This document shows positions 12,656 to 13,706 of a stretch of 13,706 bases of DNA, one piece after another. The notes under the pieces were generated by a model that saw only the letters and a list, made by a program, of their open reading frames with translations, was not told where the DNA came from and did no database searches. The DNA is taken from contig CBHWBD010000133.1 of the NCBI GenBank assembly GCA_966111775.1, forward strand, positions 1 through 13,706. Direction: 5' to 3'. A program made the translations under genes and the position numbers. This DNA is from Pelomonas sp966111775. GTDB lineage: Bacteria > Pseudomonadota > Gammaproteobacteria > Burkholderiales > Burkholderiaceae_C. Numbering within the stretch: position 1 is the first letter of the stretch; each line of letters opens with the position of its first letter.

Positions 12656-13706
12656 GTGGCCACCCTCGCCGAGCTCCGCCAGCAGTTCAAGGCGGGCAAG
12701 CAGACCCTGATCGACGGCTTCCTCGCCGCGCGGCCCACCCAGGCCGGCGCGCAAAGCCTGCTGCGCAAGCTGGCCCGCCATGTCGACGACACGCTGCGCT
12801 CGCTGTGGGACGCCGCCGGCATGCCCGCCGGCGCCTGCCTGGCGGCCGTTGGCGGCTATGGCCGTGGCGAGCTGTTCCCACATTCAGATGTGGACGTGCT
12901 GGTGCTACTGCCCGACGGCGTCGAGGCCTACCAGCCCGGTCCGGCCAAGTCCGCCATCGAAGGCTTCATCACCTCCTGCTGGGACGTGGGGCTGGAGATC
13001 GGCTCCTCGGTGCGCACCCTGGGCGAATGCCTGACCGAGTCGCAGGGCGACGTGACCATCCAGACCGCCCTGCTCGAAGCCCGCCCGCTGGCCGGCGACG
13101 TCAAGCTGTTCCGGCAGATGCACAAGCGCTTCATGCAGGCCATGGACCCCAAGGCTTTCTTCCGCGCCAAGACGCTGGAGAGCGTGCAGCGCCACACCAA
13201 GTTCGACGACACGCCCTACGCGCTGGAACCCAACTGCAAGGAAAGCCCCGGCGGCCTGCGCGACCTGCAGATGCTGATCTGGCTGGCCCGCTCGGCGGGC
13301 CTGGGCAAGACCTGGAAGGCCCTGGCCCAGCGCGGTCTCATCACACCCTTCGAGAGCAAGCAGCTGCAGCGCAACGAGGGTCAACTGAGGCTGATCCGCG
13401 CCCGCCTGCACGCCGTCGCCGGCCGCCGCGAAGACCGCCTCGTCTTCGACCTGCAGACCGCCGTGGCCCAGAGTTTCGGCTTCGAAGGCACCGGTGCCCA
13501 GCGCGCTTCCGAAGTGCTGATGCGGCGCTACTACTGGGCCGCCAAGGCGGTCACGCAGCTGCACCAGATCCTGCTGCTGAACCTGGAGGAGCAGATCAAC
13601 GGCTCCCAGCAAGGCCTGCTGCGCCCCATCGAGGGCCATCCGGACTTCCTGGACCGCGGCCGCATGCTGGAGGTCGCCAGCGACGACCTCTACCAGCGCG
13701 ACCCGC
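12656..13706 (+). CDS. glnD: [Protein-PII] uridylyltransferase/uridylyl-removing enzyme GlnD, 5' part
   Basis: The first 350 residues of a protein usually about 850-900 long; it runs off the window end. GlnD senses glutamine and adds or removes UMP on the PII proteins GlnB/GlnK, which sets glutamine synthetase activity and NtrBC signalling. The nucleotidyltransferase signature is clear at about 65-89: AAVGGYGRGELFPHSDVDVLVLLP, with the GG and SDVDVL residues that bind nucleotide and metal. The conserved stretches FDDTPYALEPNCKESPGGLRDLQMLIWLAR (about 183-212) and RPIEGHPDFLDRGRMLEV (about 323-340) follow. The HD and ACT domains lie beyond the window. The GTG at 12656 is three bases after the map stop with a poor ribosome binding site, so translational coupling is likely; the next ATG would delete the front of the domain. 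Confidence 0.96.
   Translation, partial: MATLAELRQQFKAGKQTLIDGFLAARPTQAGAQSLLRKLARHVDDTLRSLWDAAGMPAGACLAAVGGYGRGELFPHSDVDVLVLLPDGVEAYQPGPAKSAIEGFITSCWDVGLEIGSSVRTLGECLTESQGDVTIQTALLEARPLAGDVKLFRQMHKRFMQAMDPKAFFRAKTLESVQRHTKFDDTPYALEPNCKESPGGLRDLQMLIWLARSAGLGKTWKALAQRGLITPFESKQLQRNEGQLRLIRARLHAVAGRREDRLVFDLQTAVAQSFGFEGTGAQRASEVLMRRYYWAAKAVTQLHQILLLNLEEQINGSQQGLLRPIEGHPDFLDRGRMLEVASDDLYQRDP

Noticed and set aside
11789..12883. Minus-strand open frame of 364 codons opposite map and glnD
   Set aside because: It is a shadow of map, with repeated DG/DV/GQ-type composition and no start signal or domain.

Overview
The window is gene-dense, GC-rich bacterial chromosome with short intergenic gaps, several GTG starts and many overlapping gene ends. 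The gene families and their order (scoA beside a PAS-LuxR regulator, tetR-pcm-tolC, uppP-map-glnD) suggest a betaproteobacterium of the order Burkholderiales. That placement is inferred from gene content and composition, not from a marker gene phylogeny. I see 18 protein genes, two of them cut by the window edges, and no RNA gene, insertion sequence, CRISPR array or gene-free stretch above 300 bases.

Layout. (1) 1-2095: the 5' part of scoA (CoA-transferase subunit A) on the minus strand. Divergent from it, an overlapping pair encodes a PAS-LuxR regulator and a DUF3667 zinc-ribbon membrane protein. (2) 2088-5574: a continuous minus-strand run of six genes. In transcription order these are a BigR/SqrR-type ArsR repressor, two half-size YeeE/YedE (PmpA/PmpB-like) sulfur transporters, a DUF599 membrane protein, yaaA (peroxide stress) and a 2OG-Fe(II) prolyl-hydroxylase-like oxygenase. 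(3) 5652-6527: divergent from the repressor, a Blh/ETHE1-like persulfide dioxygenase. The 77-bp gap between them is AT-rich, with two face-to-face promoters and two inverted repeats. (4) 6505-8020: a YedA-like EamA exporter divergent from an Lrp/AsnC regulator, with a long inverted repeat between them. (5) 7993-10858: a minus-strand cluster tetR - pcm-like methyltransferase - tolC. It ends in an intrinsic terminator that lies inside the 3' end of the Lrp-family gene. (6) 10981-13706: uppP - map - glnD on the plus strand, with gaps of 13 and 3 bp.

How the parts work together. The centre of the window is a reactive-sulfur response module. The ArsR protein keeps the two cysteines of the persulfide sensors BigR and SqrR at the same 66-residue spacing. 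It probably represses both itself with the YeeE/YedE transporters and the divergent dioxygenase, which would oxidise glutathione persulfide to sulfite. This matches the known bigR-blh and Serratia pigS-pmpAB/blhA arrangements. The less usual part is the uninterrupted extension of the transporter operon into DUF599, yaaA and the 2OG oxygenase. The remaining genes serve metabolism (scoA), envelope and export functions (tolC, uppP, yedA-like), protein maturation (map) and nitrogen sensing (glnD).

I did not find an unmistakably new system. The best leads are the extended sulfur/redox operon, the compact divergent operator, the tolC terminator embedded in a coding sequence, and the atypical PIMT-like protein beside tolC.
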